Source: Rhinopithecus roxellana | Taxonomy: Eukaryota; Chordata; Mammalia; Primates; Cercopithecidae | Assembly: GCF_007565055.1 (NCBI RefSeq) | Contig: NC_044550.1 | Location: forward strand, 91,976,174 to 92,040,173 | Direction of reading: 5' to 3' | Length of the DNA stretch: 64,000 bases | Part shown: positions 48,215 to 60,990 of the stretch, in pieces | Position numbering within the stretch: the stretch's first letter is position 1 | Layout of the letters: each line of letters begins with the position of its first letter | Made by a program: the position numbers and the translations under genes | Notes under the pieces: model-generated | Databases searched by the model: none | Seen by the model: only the letters and a program-made list of their open reading frames with translations | Told to the model about the DNA's origin: nothing

Positions 48215-49785
48215 CTTTTGATGGCAGCGACAGCCCATCTGGAGCAGCAGCTGCAAAGACATTTGCTGCAGTGGAGAAGGTGAGGCAGGGGCTGCGCACT
48301 CTGCAGAGCCAGCGGTAACTGGGAACAGGCAAGAACCAGGGCCCCTTCCAAGATGGCCAGTTGGATGCCCCACCCTACCACGTGCAGCTACAGTCACCCA
48401 GCTACAGCTGTGGACCAAAGCATCCCTGCACCCTTGGTGACCCAAGAAGTTCCTCAATCCCCCACAGGCTTGGAAATGCCAGCTCCTGCTGCCTGGGCTC
48501 TCCCAACTCTGAGTGTCCGCTATGGTTTTGGAGGAATGTTGAGGCCGAGCCCAGGCACTGTCATTACCCAGTTGGGTGTGTGCATGTCCAAGGCAGTGCT
48601 GACATATCAGCCCCCTGCTGCCTCAGCCCCCTGCTGCCTCAGCCCCCTCTGGACTTTGGACAACAACAAGCAAAGGAAGAGGCTGGGAGGGGTGGGGAGT
48701 TGAGGGCAACTTGGCGTGGGACTGTAGGCACCCCTCAGCATGAATAGCCTAGGCACATGGACACCATGGATGGCGGGTAGATGACGGCAAAAGGCAGGCT
48801 CCTGGGTGGAAAGAGGCAGGTCTCTGGTGAAACTCCACCTTCAACCCAGGAATGGCCTGAAGCCTGGGGACTGGGATGCCACTCTCATGGATCAGAATGA
48901 GAACTTATAGTGCTTTTTCCTGGTCTGCCTATGGCTGCCAATGGACCAATTAGCACACACCTTCTCTCCTCTGAAGCTCACAGAAACCCCAGGCTCAGGC
49001 AAATGCAAGAAGATGAAGGGAGGCCTGCCTACATATAGAAGCTACCCACTGTGGGTCTCCTCTCCCCTAAGGGCTGCAGGCTCAATGGGATGACCTGCTT
49101 GTGAATAGCAGCTACCCACTCCTGCTCTCTTCCCCTGAGAATTCTGCTGCTGCTCAATGAAATTACTCTCTGCCTTGCCTGCCCTCCAGTTGTCCAAGTA
49201 CCTTATTCTTCCTGAATGTGGGACAAGAATTTGGAACCCACCAAATGGAGGGACTAAAAGAGCTGTAACACAAACAGGGCTGAAACATCCCCTCTCCCAC
49301 TTGCCACGTTGCTGGTGACAAGAAGGAGAGAAGACCTGTGGCCCTTCATGGAGCCCAGACGTAGGAGCTCCCCAAGCTAGGGCTGTGACAACCTCTTTGG
49401 GTTTCTGCAGTCCCTGGTGTCTCCAAGCTTCTGGGCGCTATGGCATTTCCCTCATCCAGATGCAGTTGCCCTCAGCAGAAGCTGTGCACAGTACTTCTGG
49501 TCCAGCCTCAGCCTTGCATGGAGCCGGCAACTGGACCAGCCCCTAGAGCTGCTTGCCCTGCTGAAGCAGCCAATGTGCATGACTGTGCCCAGGGGCCAGA
49601 CCTTGAGCTCATTCACCCACACACCCCTCACCACTCCACGCCTGGCTCACCTTTGGCAGGTATGGGATGCAAGCTTGTAGTGTGCTGGGCCTAGTGGGTG
49701 GAACAAGCCTAGTGGGTCCGAGCAAACCATGACCACAGAGGTTTCCAGCTGGCGAAGTAACACTCTAATTATCCTGTAACACTTT
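48215..49785 (+). mobile_element. GC-rich solo LTR (ERV1-like), family not identified
   Basis: The block 48219-49781 (1,563 bp) starts TGATGGCAGC and ends CTGTAACA. It is flanked by the 4 bp direct repeat cttt (48215-48218 and 49782-49785). TG...CA ends with a 4 bp duplication are typical of class I retroviral LTRs. Inside are a CCAAT-type site (gccaatggaccaatt, about 48937), a TATA-like tacatata (about 49031) and gctgctgctcaatgaaatta (about 49145), reminiscent of an LTR12-type polyadenylation region. After it comes agagctgtaacac. No gag, pol or env region adjoins it. The open frames inside it are chance GC-rich frames. Confidence 0.75.
48608..48648 (+). repeat. 16 bp tandem repeat in the LTR
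   Basis: cagccccctgctgcct occurs twice in a row (48608-48639), then in part. Confidence 0.92.
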
Positions 49786-49996
49786 AAAGTTTTTCATATA
49801 AATACATTTCAAATATACTGTGAGAAATTAATATTTTATGTAAATTCAGGATATATTAGTGCCAGAACAAATGAGGGCTGACGTAACACTGATATCCTGG
49901 GAAAGTCACTGATTTTTCTCTAATGTGATGAAAGAATAGATTGGAATTGTTTTCTTTTATTGAAATAACATTTTGTCAAATAAGGTTGCTTTTGGG

Positions 49997-50340
49997 GAAA
50001 CCATGTTTTTGTTTGTTTGTTTGTTTGTTTGTTTTCTGAAGCAGAGTCTCACTCTGTTGCCCAGGCTGGAGTGCCTAGAGTGCAGTGGTACCATCTCAGC
50101 TCACTGCAACCTCCACCTCCTGGGGTTCAAGTGATTCCCCTGCCTCAGTCCCCCAAGTAGCTGGGACTACATGTGCGTGCCATTGTGTCTAGCTAATTTT
50201 TGTATTTTTAGTAGAGATAGGGTTTCACCATGTTGACCAAGCTGGTCTCGAACTTCTGACCACAGGTGACCCTCCCGCCTCGGCTTCCCAAAGTGCTGGG
50301 ATTACAGATGTGAGCCACTGTGCCTGGCCAAGAAACCATT
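49997..50340 (-). mobile_element. Alu (AluS-like), antisense
   Basis: (GTTT)n tail, then the body to ccactgtgcctggcc. There is a small internal duplication (gtgcctagagtgcagtgg). Flanks gaaaccat at 49997 and 50332 fit a short target duplication. Confidence 0.9.
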
Positions 50341-50518
50341 TATAATATGGATATAATACGTATATTACGTTACTTGGTAAATGTAAGAGAGGCCTATCAG
50401 TTACCTAGTGAGAGTGGTCAGGAAAGACAAACAGGTAAATTCAGACCACAAAGAGTATTTTGGGCACAGTTGGAAATTGCTTTAAAGGCATACTGATGAG
50501 AAAATAAGTCTCTGAGAA

Positions 50519-50697
50519 GCAGTGGTTCTTAGCCTGTGTTTCACATTATAGTCACCTGAGGAGCTTTAAAACTAGTGATGCCTTGGCTGCATTCCCAGCA
50601 ATGCTGATTTAACTGATCTGTGGTGGGGCCTGGGCATCAGTATTTTTTCAAAGCATTCTAGATGGTTTATTTGTATAGCCAAGATGGAGACCCACTG
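50519..50697. mobile_element. hAT-Charlie (MER5-like) element
   Basis: It begins agcagtggttcttagcctgt and ends gagacccactg, so CAGTGGTTCT-type inverted ends are visible. gtcacctgaggagctttaaa and ggtggggcctgggcatcagt are typical internal phrases. Confidence 0.75.
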
Positions 50698-51950
50698 TTT
50701 CAGAGTTTAAATATGTTGATTCAGGTCATTTCCCTATAAGAGGAAAAGCTGAGACTTGACATTAGTTCGGTTGTTAAATCTAGACCACGATTTCCTGGTT
50801 GCTTCCTCATTCACATTGGCCTAGTAGATTATGTAGCAAAACATGCCTTAAGCATTTAGGGCTTATTATTTGTGTATATTAAAGTAGCTGTAAATCTGAG
50901 TTAAATTAGAGGAGCTGAAGAAAAATATGGTTTTATCAATGAATTGCCTCACGGGTCTCATTCACTTTTAATATTCTGTATACATATAGGGACAAACTAG
51001 TCAGTGTCCCCCTCCATTTGGGCTCAGAGGACACCACTTTGTTTTTCCCTTTAAAATTCTTTTCCTAAATCACATTTCATCTTTCTCTGTCTTTACCTTT
51101 TAATTTTAAGAACGTGTGCTCCCCTTCTTTTAAACCATGACACGTTAATGGTAAGAACTATTTATGATTCATTTATATATTATCTGCAGTTTCTTGAATT
51201 GGATTTTGTACTCAATTAAGTTTTAATACATAGTCACAAATTAAATACCAAGACAAAAAACCATTACACCTTTCTCTAATCTCTCATCATATATCATCTA
51301 TTTATATTATTATACTCACATAAACATATTAACTAGCTTATTGAAGAAACTATACCCATATCTGTATCTACCTATCAATCATTTATGTATATAACCATGA
51401 ATATATATTTTATTTACACATATATACACAATATATTTGTATTTTTAGTGCTTATCTGAGTGCCAGGCACCTATTTTCTTATTAAATATTTATTGAATAC
51501 CTTAATATGTAGTTTTAAAAGAGAAGAATACAAATGACTAAAAGAGTACAGAAAAATGAGCATTTCATGTATTGCTAAGGTGTCAGATTTAGAAAATAAA
51601 AATGGAAGACATTTTAAAATTTCAGACAAACAATGAGTAATTTTTTAGTATAAAGTTTTCACAAAATTACATTGTATTCTATCTGACAATCCTTGTTTCA
51701 TCTGCCCTAAATTGTCTAAATTTATTTAAAATGGCACTAAATCATCGAAAGGGCTAAGTAATTTGAAGTATTCAAAAGGGCTAAGTAATTTGAAGACCAG
51801 AAAGAATACCAAGAAAACAGACAGACACCAACAGGCTGAGCACTTCATGAGAGGAAGGCCTGGAAGAACCCTACTCTTTTCTTGAGCTGGATGAAATAAA
51901 GAGATTTTATTTCCTGTCAGTGGACCAGTTTCTTCCTTCCATTTAAAAAA
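50698..51950. other. Intron, AT-rich, nothing recognised
   Basis: A short MIR- or L2-like phrase (gagtgccaggcacctatttt) lies near 51459. No exon. Confidence 0.4.
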
Positions 51951-51954
51951 AGAT

Positions 51955-52430
51955 TGTATATATTTACTGTGTACAAATATGATGTTTTGATATACACAGA
52001 GTGAAATCGGTACTATAGCCAAGTAAATAATCAATCCATCATCCCACACAGATATGAGATTATTTTTGTGTATGATGTAGGATAAGGGCCTAATTTTATT
52101 CTTTTGCATGAGGAAATTCAGTTTACCCAGCACTATTTGTTGAAGAGACTATTCTTTCTCCATTGTGTCATGTTGATGCTCTTGCCAAAATTATTTGACC
52201 ATATATGTTTGAATTTATTTCTAAGTTCTCTATTCTATTCACTTGGTCTATGTATCTGTTTCTATGCCAGTACCATATTGTTTTGATTACTAAAGCTTTA
52301 TACTATAGTTTGAAATTAGTAAGTGTAATGCTTCCAGCTTTGTTTTTCTTTCTCATCATTGATTTAGCTTTTGGGGGTATTTTTTGGTTCCATAAAAATT
52401 TTAGAAATCTTTGTGTTGTAAACCCTCTTT
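51955..52430 (-). mobile_element. Old L1, antisense, internally deleted
   Basis: 3'UTR-like sequence (tttactgtgtacaaatatga) jumps at about 52060 to ORF2 in antisense (ggataagggcctaattttat, cccagcactatttgttgaag, ttctatgccagtaccatatt). Confidence 0.82.
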
Positions 52431-52934
52431 GTAAACCTACATATGCACAGCAAAAAATACAATATCAGATTTGCTTTCATTAGGAAATCTATTTTGTCTC
52501 ACAGGTCATTTTCTTGAGGAAATAGTTGAAAACGTGTAGTCCTCTATCTACATTTAACACCAAACTCAACAATGTTTTGTTTAAATTACTCATTCAAGTT
52601 TGGATTTAATTGTAAGTAGAATATGTTATAGAACTAAATGATGAAACATATATTTTCTAAATCCCCTTTAAACTTAGTCAAAAGTTTCCCTCACCTGAAC
52701 TCCTTGATCAGCACAAATTCTTGTTCTTAAACAGAAAGATGAATAATTTTATTGAAGAATGGAAGGAATCCCAAGACTCCTTAGGAAGTCTTCTCAGTGG
52801 TTGACTATACTTTGAGGTCTAAATGTGAAAGAAGGCATGTATAATATGAAGGATATTGTGTAAGGTGAGAAAACATGATGAATATATTGCTATCATGTAA
52901 ATTGTGTTATCTTAATCCTAAACAAATTTTTTAA

Positions 52935-53240
52935 CATCTGAGCTTCTCTGTCTTGTAATTGATAAAGTTAGTCCATTTATATTCATTTTGATTATTGATA
53001 TCTTTGGAATTATTTTTACTTGTGTACTTTTGTTTGCTGTTGTCTTTCTAGTGTTCCTTTCCAGAAAGAGATTTTTTGTTTTTCATATATTTTAAAAATT
53101 CCTCATTTTTTCTCTTAACCAGTTGGAAATTTATGTGCTCTTTTTTGCTTACTTTAATGCATACATTGAATATTTTATTGTACATATTTATTATAGAAAT
53201 ACATGTTATTCTTTTATTTCTTTAATACTCTCATTTTATG
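52935..53240 (-). mobile_element. Probable old L1 piece, antisense
   Basis: aagttagtccatttatattc, attgatatctttggaattat and similar phrases suggest L1 in reverse. It is weaker than the neighbouring calls. Confidence 0.45.
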
Positions 53241-53254
53241 AAGTCGTAAGGTGA

Positions 53255-53582
53255 GGAAGTAAATTCTTTTTTTTTTTTTTTTTTTTGAGACGGAGTCTCG
53301 CTCTGTCACCCGGACTGGAGTGCAGTGGCCGGATCTAAGCTCACTGCAAGCTCCGCCTCCCGGGTTCACGCCATTCTCCTGCCTCAGCCTCCCGAGTAGC
53401 TGGGACTACAGGCGCCAGCCACCTCGCCCGGCTAGCTTTTTGTGTTTTTTAGTAGAGACGGGATTTCACCGTGTTAGCCAGGATGGTCTCGAACTCCTGA
53501 CCTCGTGATCCGCCCGTCTCGGCCTCCCAAAGTGCTGGGATTACAGGCTTGAGCCACCGCGCCCGGCCGGAAGTAAATTCTT
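53255..53582 (-). mobile_element. AluYR-like (Old World monkey type), antisense
   Basis: Body 53269-53568, nearly consensus, with ggccggatct in the left-arm region and intact CpGs (ccaccgcgcccggcc). Perfect 14 bp target duplication ggaagtaaattctt at 53255-53268 and 53569-53582. A young, lineage-specific insertion. Confidence 0.94.
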
Positions 53583-54744
53583 AATTTCAGTTTGTGGTCT
53601 TCTATCTTGCTTTCTTAATATCTATTGTATTTCTTCTCCATCCATACTGCTACTAAGTAAGTTAACTCAAGACTCTTTTATACCTCATCTGATTCGAACA
53701 TTAATTTTTGAATTGTGAAACTCTTAACTCCTTTCTTTCCGTCTCGCCAAATTCAACCTAATTTCTATATTATTGCTAATTCATCTTTAGAATAATATTT
53801 CTTTTCTGTTTTAAACCTCTGAATGGGTCACCATGCCTTTCTGTATTAATTCTGAACATAAACACAGGATGTACAACTACCTATCTCTTTATTTCTAATG
53901 TATTTATTTCAAATGCTTTGAGATTTCTGAGGGCTGACTTTGTTTACTGGCTATTTTAGCAAAGATGTTCTCCTATCTATGGTACAAAAATAATATTGAA
54001 GATTCGTATTAAGTATGTTTCTCTCAATTGGGTTAAATGGCCATACACAAAATACAATTACAGTATATTAGGAACTGTAGCATTCTGAAAACTGCTTATT
54101 GATATTCAGTACAGCATTTAATCTTCCTAGTTTGTTTATAATAGTTTTGCTTTAATCACTTAAAACATTAATCTTTACTACACTTGTAGTCTTAGCCATT
54201 CTTGCAGAAAAATGACAAGTATTCTCCAAAATTAGAAATTGAAATATATATGCAGTCAAACAATTGACTTATTCTGATGATTATATTTCAATTATAATGT
54301 ACACGAACCACTATTAAAAATGGATTTGAAAACAAAGGTGGATTCTGCAGGCTACTTCACAAGTCCTCTGTTTATTAAAGGATTCAAATATATTTCTAGT
54401 AAGAATGAGACATCATTTTTCTCATAAATAGCTGTCTATTTGATGTTTCATTAATATGATATTTTTGAAGATTTTCTATTAGAAATATTTCAATTATAAA
54501 GCAGCCAGGAATATTATAACTGAACTAAAATATATGAAATAAATGCAAAATATTTTTAGCCAAAATTTGAATTTCATTTTGACCTGTTAATGTTATGTCC
54601 ATCACATCTCATCAGTTAATAAACCCACCAAGCAAAATATTTACATAGTGGAAAGCGTAATGCTCATCATCAAACTAAAACTTAGACCTCATTTATCCCT
54701 TGCTGTGTTTGAGTTATTTCTCTGAATGTCTTCAATATATTAAC
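53583..54744. other. Intron, nothing recognised
   Basis: AT-rich, no exon or confident repeat. Confidence 0.4.
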
Positions 54745-54910
54745 CTATATAATACTAAAATGACTTAATGGAATAGATCTATTCTTATTTCTATATTTCA
54801 GATGAAAAAAATCATGGCATATAAGTTAAATAATTTAATCATAGGTTGATAGATTTAAGAAATGATAGAGTTAGAATTTGAAAGTAGGTAGTTTGGCTAA
54901 CTTTCCAGCT
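54745..54910 (-). mobile_element. MIR fragment, antisense
   Basis: ttctatatttcagatgaaaa, aagttaaataatttaatcat and gatagagttagaatttgaaa resemble MIR in reverse. Confidence 0.55.
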
Positions 54911-55216
54911 TGCCAAGGGAGAGTGAACAATATTAATCATTGTAACTTACAATTTCTATTACAGCCTCCTGTTCCACAAAAACATACTTTCTAGTCTATG
55001 AAATACAGAAACATAACTAAGAAAATGTAGAAAGAACAAACACTTGACTTAATATGGAAAGTTTATCAACCCCTATCTTTATAGACTTTTTGTTAGTTTA
55101 GAATTTTTTTGCAGGGTTAAAAAATAAAGAAATGCCCATTATAATACTTTTTAAAAAAATTTAGTATTCATGGGAAAACATAAATTGAGACTATCTTCAA
55201 AATCTACAATATCGGT

Positions 55217-55361
55217 CTACATCTGCAGTTCTCACATTATAGTTAAAATGCAAATTCTTAGCCCCAATCAAGACTTAATCAATCACAGACTCCTGGTATT
55301 TTCTCCAACAAACTGATTTAACAAGCTCTTCAGGTGAACACTCAAATTTGACAACAACTGA
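55217..55361. mobile_element. hAT-Charlie (MER5A-like) remnant
   Basis: tgcagttctcacattatagt, atgcaaattcttagccccaa, aacaagctcttcaggtgaac and the terminal acaactg match the order of a MER5A-type element. Confidence 0.5.
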
Positions 55362-58300
55362 TTTTTACTTCCAACAGTATAACCTGGTGATAGGACCCAT
55401 TTGGAAATCTAAAAAACAAAATTAACTGTCTTAAAGATGAGTGAAGCCTAATTTTTAGCATTTCACGCCAAACACAAAGTGTTTTGTTTTAATAATCTGA
55501 TTTAATAAAGGAAAAGAAAAACCTAAAACATTAGAATTTCTAAACTGGGTGAAATGGAAAGAAAAGAAAAGGTGAGGGGGAATTTAGACACATTTGAGGC
55601 CCAAGGGAAATTATGAGGGACTAAGAAGTCGCTATAGTAAAGCCCTACTGAAAGATCAAAAGGTCAGCCCTAGATTAGGTTTGATGTTAAGACTACATAT
55701 TATTAAATGATTGCTCACAGTTACCAAAGGTCAAGGTCCCTAGATTTAGAAACTAACTGTAATACATACTAGTGGTGAAAGTGTAGAGGAGTCGTTTGAT
55801 CTTTCCATGACTTGGTGTTTTAATACAGTGATATCAAAACCTGGTTCATGCATTTTTGAAATGATGAAATTATATGTGAAAAGCTTGCCGCAGTTTATGG
55901 CACATAGCTAGTTTGTCCCCTCCCTGCCCTCAAGCATTAGATCCTCCTTTTAATGTAAACATAACACATCACCATAGTGATGAATGAGTTATGAGAGATC
56001 TAATAAAATATTAATATTTTACTTACAAATATTTTGAGTTTAATATTAAGTGATATCAATTCAGTTTGAAGATATCCCTTTATGATGTTCTGATGTTTGC
56101 AAAGGAAAAACACATGAAAAAAAAAAGATTTTTGCCTGAACTGTTTTGATGACAGAAGCAAAGAGACTTTTGACTCAAATTACTTTACTTTTTATCTCTA
56201 TTTTTCACTTGACATCTATATTTTAATGCATTATATGACTTGCCTGACTCCAAAAGGAAATGGGAAAGCAAGATCTAATGTATACAAGAAAATAACAACA
56301 GCCAATTAAAATTAATGTTCAAGCAGAGCATTGATATATGTTTTCCTCACTACCATTTATAAGACAATGGCTACCTTTTCTTTTACGAAGGGGTAAAAAC
56401 TATGACAATGGGTTGTTGAGTAAGTAACCAAAGATATAGTTCGTGAATGCTGGAGTTTGGTTATGAAATCAGGCAGTTAAACTAGAGCCTGTTTATTTAA
56501 CCATGGGGCTGCGATTCAAGCCACTTGAAAAAAGGATGTTTACAAAGAAATATTGATTCATAGCCATAATAGCAGTTCAAATATTGACATAACATGCGGG
56601 GCATCTGTTCAAATTTAGATTACCACATCACACAGATGTAGTACAGAATGCCATGGATGCTAAGATTACATTTAGCTAACTGATTATTCAAATAGTGTTG
56701 TCCTCTCTTAAGGCACTCATTATACATTTTCTTTTTAACACTGTGGTAAGATTCCTTTCCCATCTTCATCCTGTTTGGTTCTATGTTTAATTTTCATATG
56801 TAGTCTCTGAGGATCTGAAAACAGGTGATCTCTTATTTTTCCGTAAGTGATTAGAAAGAATCTAAGTTACAAATCTTGCCTCTAATGATTAATTTCACAT
56901 AATGGGATAAATACAGACACACAAAACCAGTTCAAACCGGAGAGAAGCGTGTCTAGAAAAGACTGAGAGAAAAATTTTGATATGACAGGTAATGCCTCCT
57001 TTAGAATATAAGAATTACAACAACTGTCACTATCAGCAGCTTTCCCCACATGGCCTGGCCAATTTTCATCTTTCAATATTTATGTCAAAGGACATTTCAG
57101 AGTCTTCATATGGTCTAAATTTAATTTTTTAAAGAATCTTTAAAAAGAGAAAATCTTCCTCAAGCTGGCAGATGGAAATGAATATACAAAGACCTCCTTT
57201 TGTTCTCAATTGAGACAGAATTGCCCTGATTTCTTTACCTCTTAAGTAAAGCTAACTTTTACTTTAGATTTTGTTAGGTTGCAGTTTTCATAAATTACCC
57301 CTTCTAAGTGACTGCAACAGTAATTGGAAAGGTGGGAATTTCATTTCTATTAAGGTTTTGTGATGTTTTAATTCAGAAAGTACCAGGAAATTTGTTATCT
57401 TAAAAAACATGAACTAAAAACTGTGTAAGTAGTTATAATAGAGTGTTCTTCAGGAAATATAAATATCTTTAATATGAACAAATATTTTTATGAATTCTTA
57501 TAAGAGCCCACAGGTGAATATTATGAAATATATTTGGGTCATATTTTAAGTAGTTGATAAGTTTGTCATAGTCTATGTGGATAGATTAATATCAGTTTCC
57601 TTCAATGGGCGTTTGGAAGTACTAAGAACCATTACAAAATGATGATAAATGATAGCAAATATGTTTCACTAGCAGCTTAGAGGTTGGTATTAGATGGTAA
57701 AAAGTGCTACACTTGTCATATTATGAAGATAAAAAAATTAATAAAACAGCATTTGCAATCTCAGTCTTGAAAAATACCGTTGCAAGTGTCTCAATGTTTG
57801 CATTTTTGTTGTTCATGCATTCATTGTAAGGGGGCAAGTGGTTCCAGGAGGACAAAAATAATACAAACCTGCATATTTCCTATATTAACTATATGGTTTT
57901 GTCTCTTTAATCTTTTTGTGGCTACTATCTAGCATAACTGGCAAACAATAGGGTTGTATTTAGGCTTATTTATTCATTCAATGCGTATTTATTTTGTAGA
58001 AGAATGAATGGGGCCTGACAAAGTTGTTCTCAGCTTAATGCCTTCCTGTGGTCTGGGATTTTCTTTAAGGAAAAATCTCCTTAGAGAAGTATGAGAAAGA
58101 ATCATCTTGGCAATTTCAAGAAAGCCTTCTATTTTATCATTCTATGTTCATAATGGGAAAGTAAAACCCTCTTTTTCAGAAATTCAGGTCCTACATTTAA
58201 AATCTCTTATCTCTTATGTAGCCCTAAATATACTACAACACTCTAATCAGAATTTTCAAGATGACTGATACATTCTTGTAAAACTGTAGGTGAATATTTT

Positions 58301-60042
58301 ATTTTATTTCTGTATGATACATAAATATTTATAAGCATTTTATCTAACTCATTTTATTTTAATACATATAATAATAATAAAGCTTTTTGAGAAAATTGTC
58401 TCTACGTAGCAGGCTTTCTATCAAGTTTCTGGAACACCTGATGAGTTGTGATTGAAATGTATGAAAGACACATGAAAAGGAGATTCCAGTTGTGTCTCTA
58501 TTACTACTATGCTTCCTTTCTCTTAGCAATAAACTGCAGAATATGGAATTCTTTGAAAATGTCTTTCTCCTGGTCTACACAGTATTTAAGAATCGAATCT
58601 AATTTTATGATGATACTCAAGACACGACAGTGGATAGAATTATTTAGTCATTGAAAAGTCTCATGTCTCTGTATTCTTTTAAAAATAGTGAAGTAATGTG
58701 CTATTCTGTTCATGAAAAGAAGCCTATTTTGATTTCTTTTAGTATTTTCTCCATTGAAAAACAATGAATTATTTGAATTTACCTTCACATGTACCTGAAG
58801 ATGAAACCACATCATACTTACGTTGCTTCAGTTATGTCTAAAATAGGTGCAGTCATTGGTCATGGAATGAAAGAAAATTAACTATCTCCCATAAGAGTTA
58901 GTTCTGGGACTTTGATTATAACCACTCTAAGCATTTGTCTAACCAGTCAATATAAAGGTAATATATATGGGGGTATATGTTTGTGCATGTATATTTGTCT
59001 GAATCTAACACAGTGAGTGCCTTTATAATGATCCAATCTAGAGGACACTGGCAAATGATGAGATAGGAAATGCACTCAGGGAAACTGACATAGAACTCTG
59101 TTCTACTCGCATATACATTCATCTAGTTAAGGAAAGAAGGATAATACACATTATTATAGGAACAGCCTTCCTAAGTCTGTATATTTCATCCTTCCCAATC
59201 CCATAGAATTAATTGTATTTAGTATTAGGTTAATACCTAGGATGCTCTTCTGCATTTTGAATACATTTTAATGGTTGGCAGGTGTTATGTCTCAGAATAT
59301 CTTCAATTTATTTATCATTGCTTCTAAAAGTAGGAGTCAAAGAATATTTATGTTGCTACTGAACAGAGAAGCTCCATTTATATGGGATGACAAGATTGAA
59401 AAAAATTATTCTGTTGCATCAATGACAGCATTTGCCATGCTATAGAATAAAAGAATGCCTCCTGAAACTGCGCTTGAAGATAGTTGAGCTGGATATATTT
59501 CATGCAATCACTTGAAAATAATTTCCGAAACAGTAATCTACTTTCTTTGAAAAGTAATTTTCTCTAATTATTAAGATACAAAACTACAGAAATAATTAAG
59601 ATCTAAAACACACATCTTGAGCTTTTTGGGATTCTGGAATTTAGTAAATTTGGTTTAAAATTTTAAAAGTGAATTAATTTGCTGCTGCGTTAAAACAAAC
59701 AAACAAACAAATAAACACTACATGATTTCTGCATAAGGCCAAAACTTACTTAAACTTTTATTCTGTTTCTGTGCATAGTACTAACTCAGTGTGTATCACT
59801 GGCTTTGTGATTTATTAATTGGGTAAAATGTATCCTCTAGCATAATAGGTTCAGGTTCATGCTATGACTATATCTAAAAGATTCCGTATTTAGAAATTGG
59901 CATTTAAGCATTTGCAGGTTCTTGTAGACAAATAAAATACAATCTATATTGTCTTTAATATCTATAAATCTACCAAACTTTGAAGATAATATATTCTCTA
60001 CTGACTCAGCATAATTTCAAAGTTTCCCATTTTGAAATATTG
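55362..60042. other. 4.7 kb of intron without recognised features
   Basis: AT-rich, with no repeat strong enough to call and no exon. (AAAC)n lies at about 59694-59710. Confidence 0.4.
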
Positions 60043-60430
60043 AAAATACCCACAGTGATAAATATCACTTTTACTACATCAAGTAAGTTTGCGCAAACAG
60101 ATGTTTTTCTATATGTAAAGATAGTGGCCAAAAATGTATGTAAAAATTGTAATAACTAGATGTTTATTAGTTTCCAAATGCTGCCCGACAAATTATTGCT
60201 AGCTTGGCCTAAGACAACTCAACTGTATTATCTGATTACCCAAAATACTCATAGTGATAAATATCACTTTTACTACATCAAGTAAGTTTGCACAGACGTT
60301 TTTCTATATGTAAAGATACTGACCAAAACTTATGCAAAAATGGTAATAACTAGATGCTTATTAGTTTCTAATTACTGCCCTACAAATTATTGCTAGCTTG
60401 GTCTAAGACAACTCAATTGTATTATCTGAC
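60043..60430. repeat. Tandem duplication, unit about 199 bp
   Basis: Copy 1 is 60043 to about 60235; copy 2 starts at 60242 and ends at about 60430. Both hold agtgataaatatcactttta, ctacatcaagtaagtttg, tttttctatatgtaaagata, taataactagatg and acaaattattgctagcttgg, and both end gtattatctga. They differ by scattered substitutions and small indels, so the duplication is not recent. Confidence 0.93.
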
Positions 60431-60990
60431 AGTTTCTCAAGGTCAGAAGTCTGCTGCACTGTGTCACAGCCAGGTCCTCTGCTTTGAGCTTCACAAAGTT
60501 AAAATAAGGTATATGCTGAGATGCATTTTTTTTTTTTTTTTTCTAGACACTTCAGCATTAAACCTTCTCCTGAGCTCATTCTGGTTGTTAGCCAAATTCA
60601 GTCTTTGAGATTGTGAACTGAAGTTCCTTTGTTTTGCTCTGGAGTCTCTTTTTGTTGCCATCAGTTGGGGACCATCCTTAGCTTCTCTGCGGTTCTTACA
60701 CATGGCACATCTCAGAAGCAGCATCTGCACATCAAATCCTTCTCATCCTTCAAATATTTGTGACCTTCCCTTCTGTCACATCTCTCTGATTTCAACAAGA
60801 GTAAGCTCTTTGTTTTTAAGAGCTCTTGTGATTAGATTAATCCCACTCAGATAATACAGGGTAATCATTCTATCTTAAGGTCTCTACCTGTAACTCTATC
60901 TACAATGCCTGTTTGCCATGTAATATAACATATTAACAGATGCCAAGAATTGTGATAAGGACATCCTTGGGAGTGAGAGACAAGTTCTGC
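60362..60990 (-). mobile_element. MaLR (MLT1-like) LTR, antisense, its start included in the tandem duplication
   Basis: attagtttctaattactgcc, aagacaactcaattgtatta, aaggtcagaagtctg, gatagattaatcccactcag-type phrases (gtgattagattaatcccact) and aatacagggtaatcattcta run in the reverse order of an MLT-type LTR. A T-run (about 60527-60541) interrupts it. Confidence 0.55.

Noticed and set aside
48056..48747. Overlapping open frames of 90-133 codons in the GC-rich block
   Set aside because: They are in several frames on both strands, lie in an LTR with stop-poor GC-rich composition, and show no domain or splice context.
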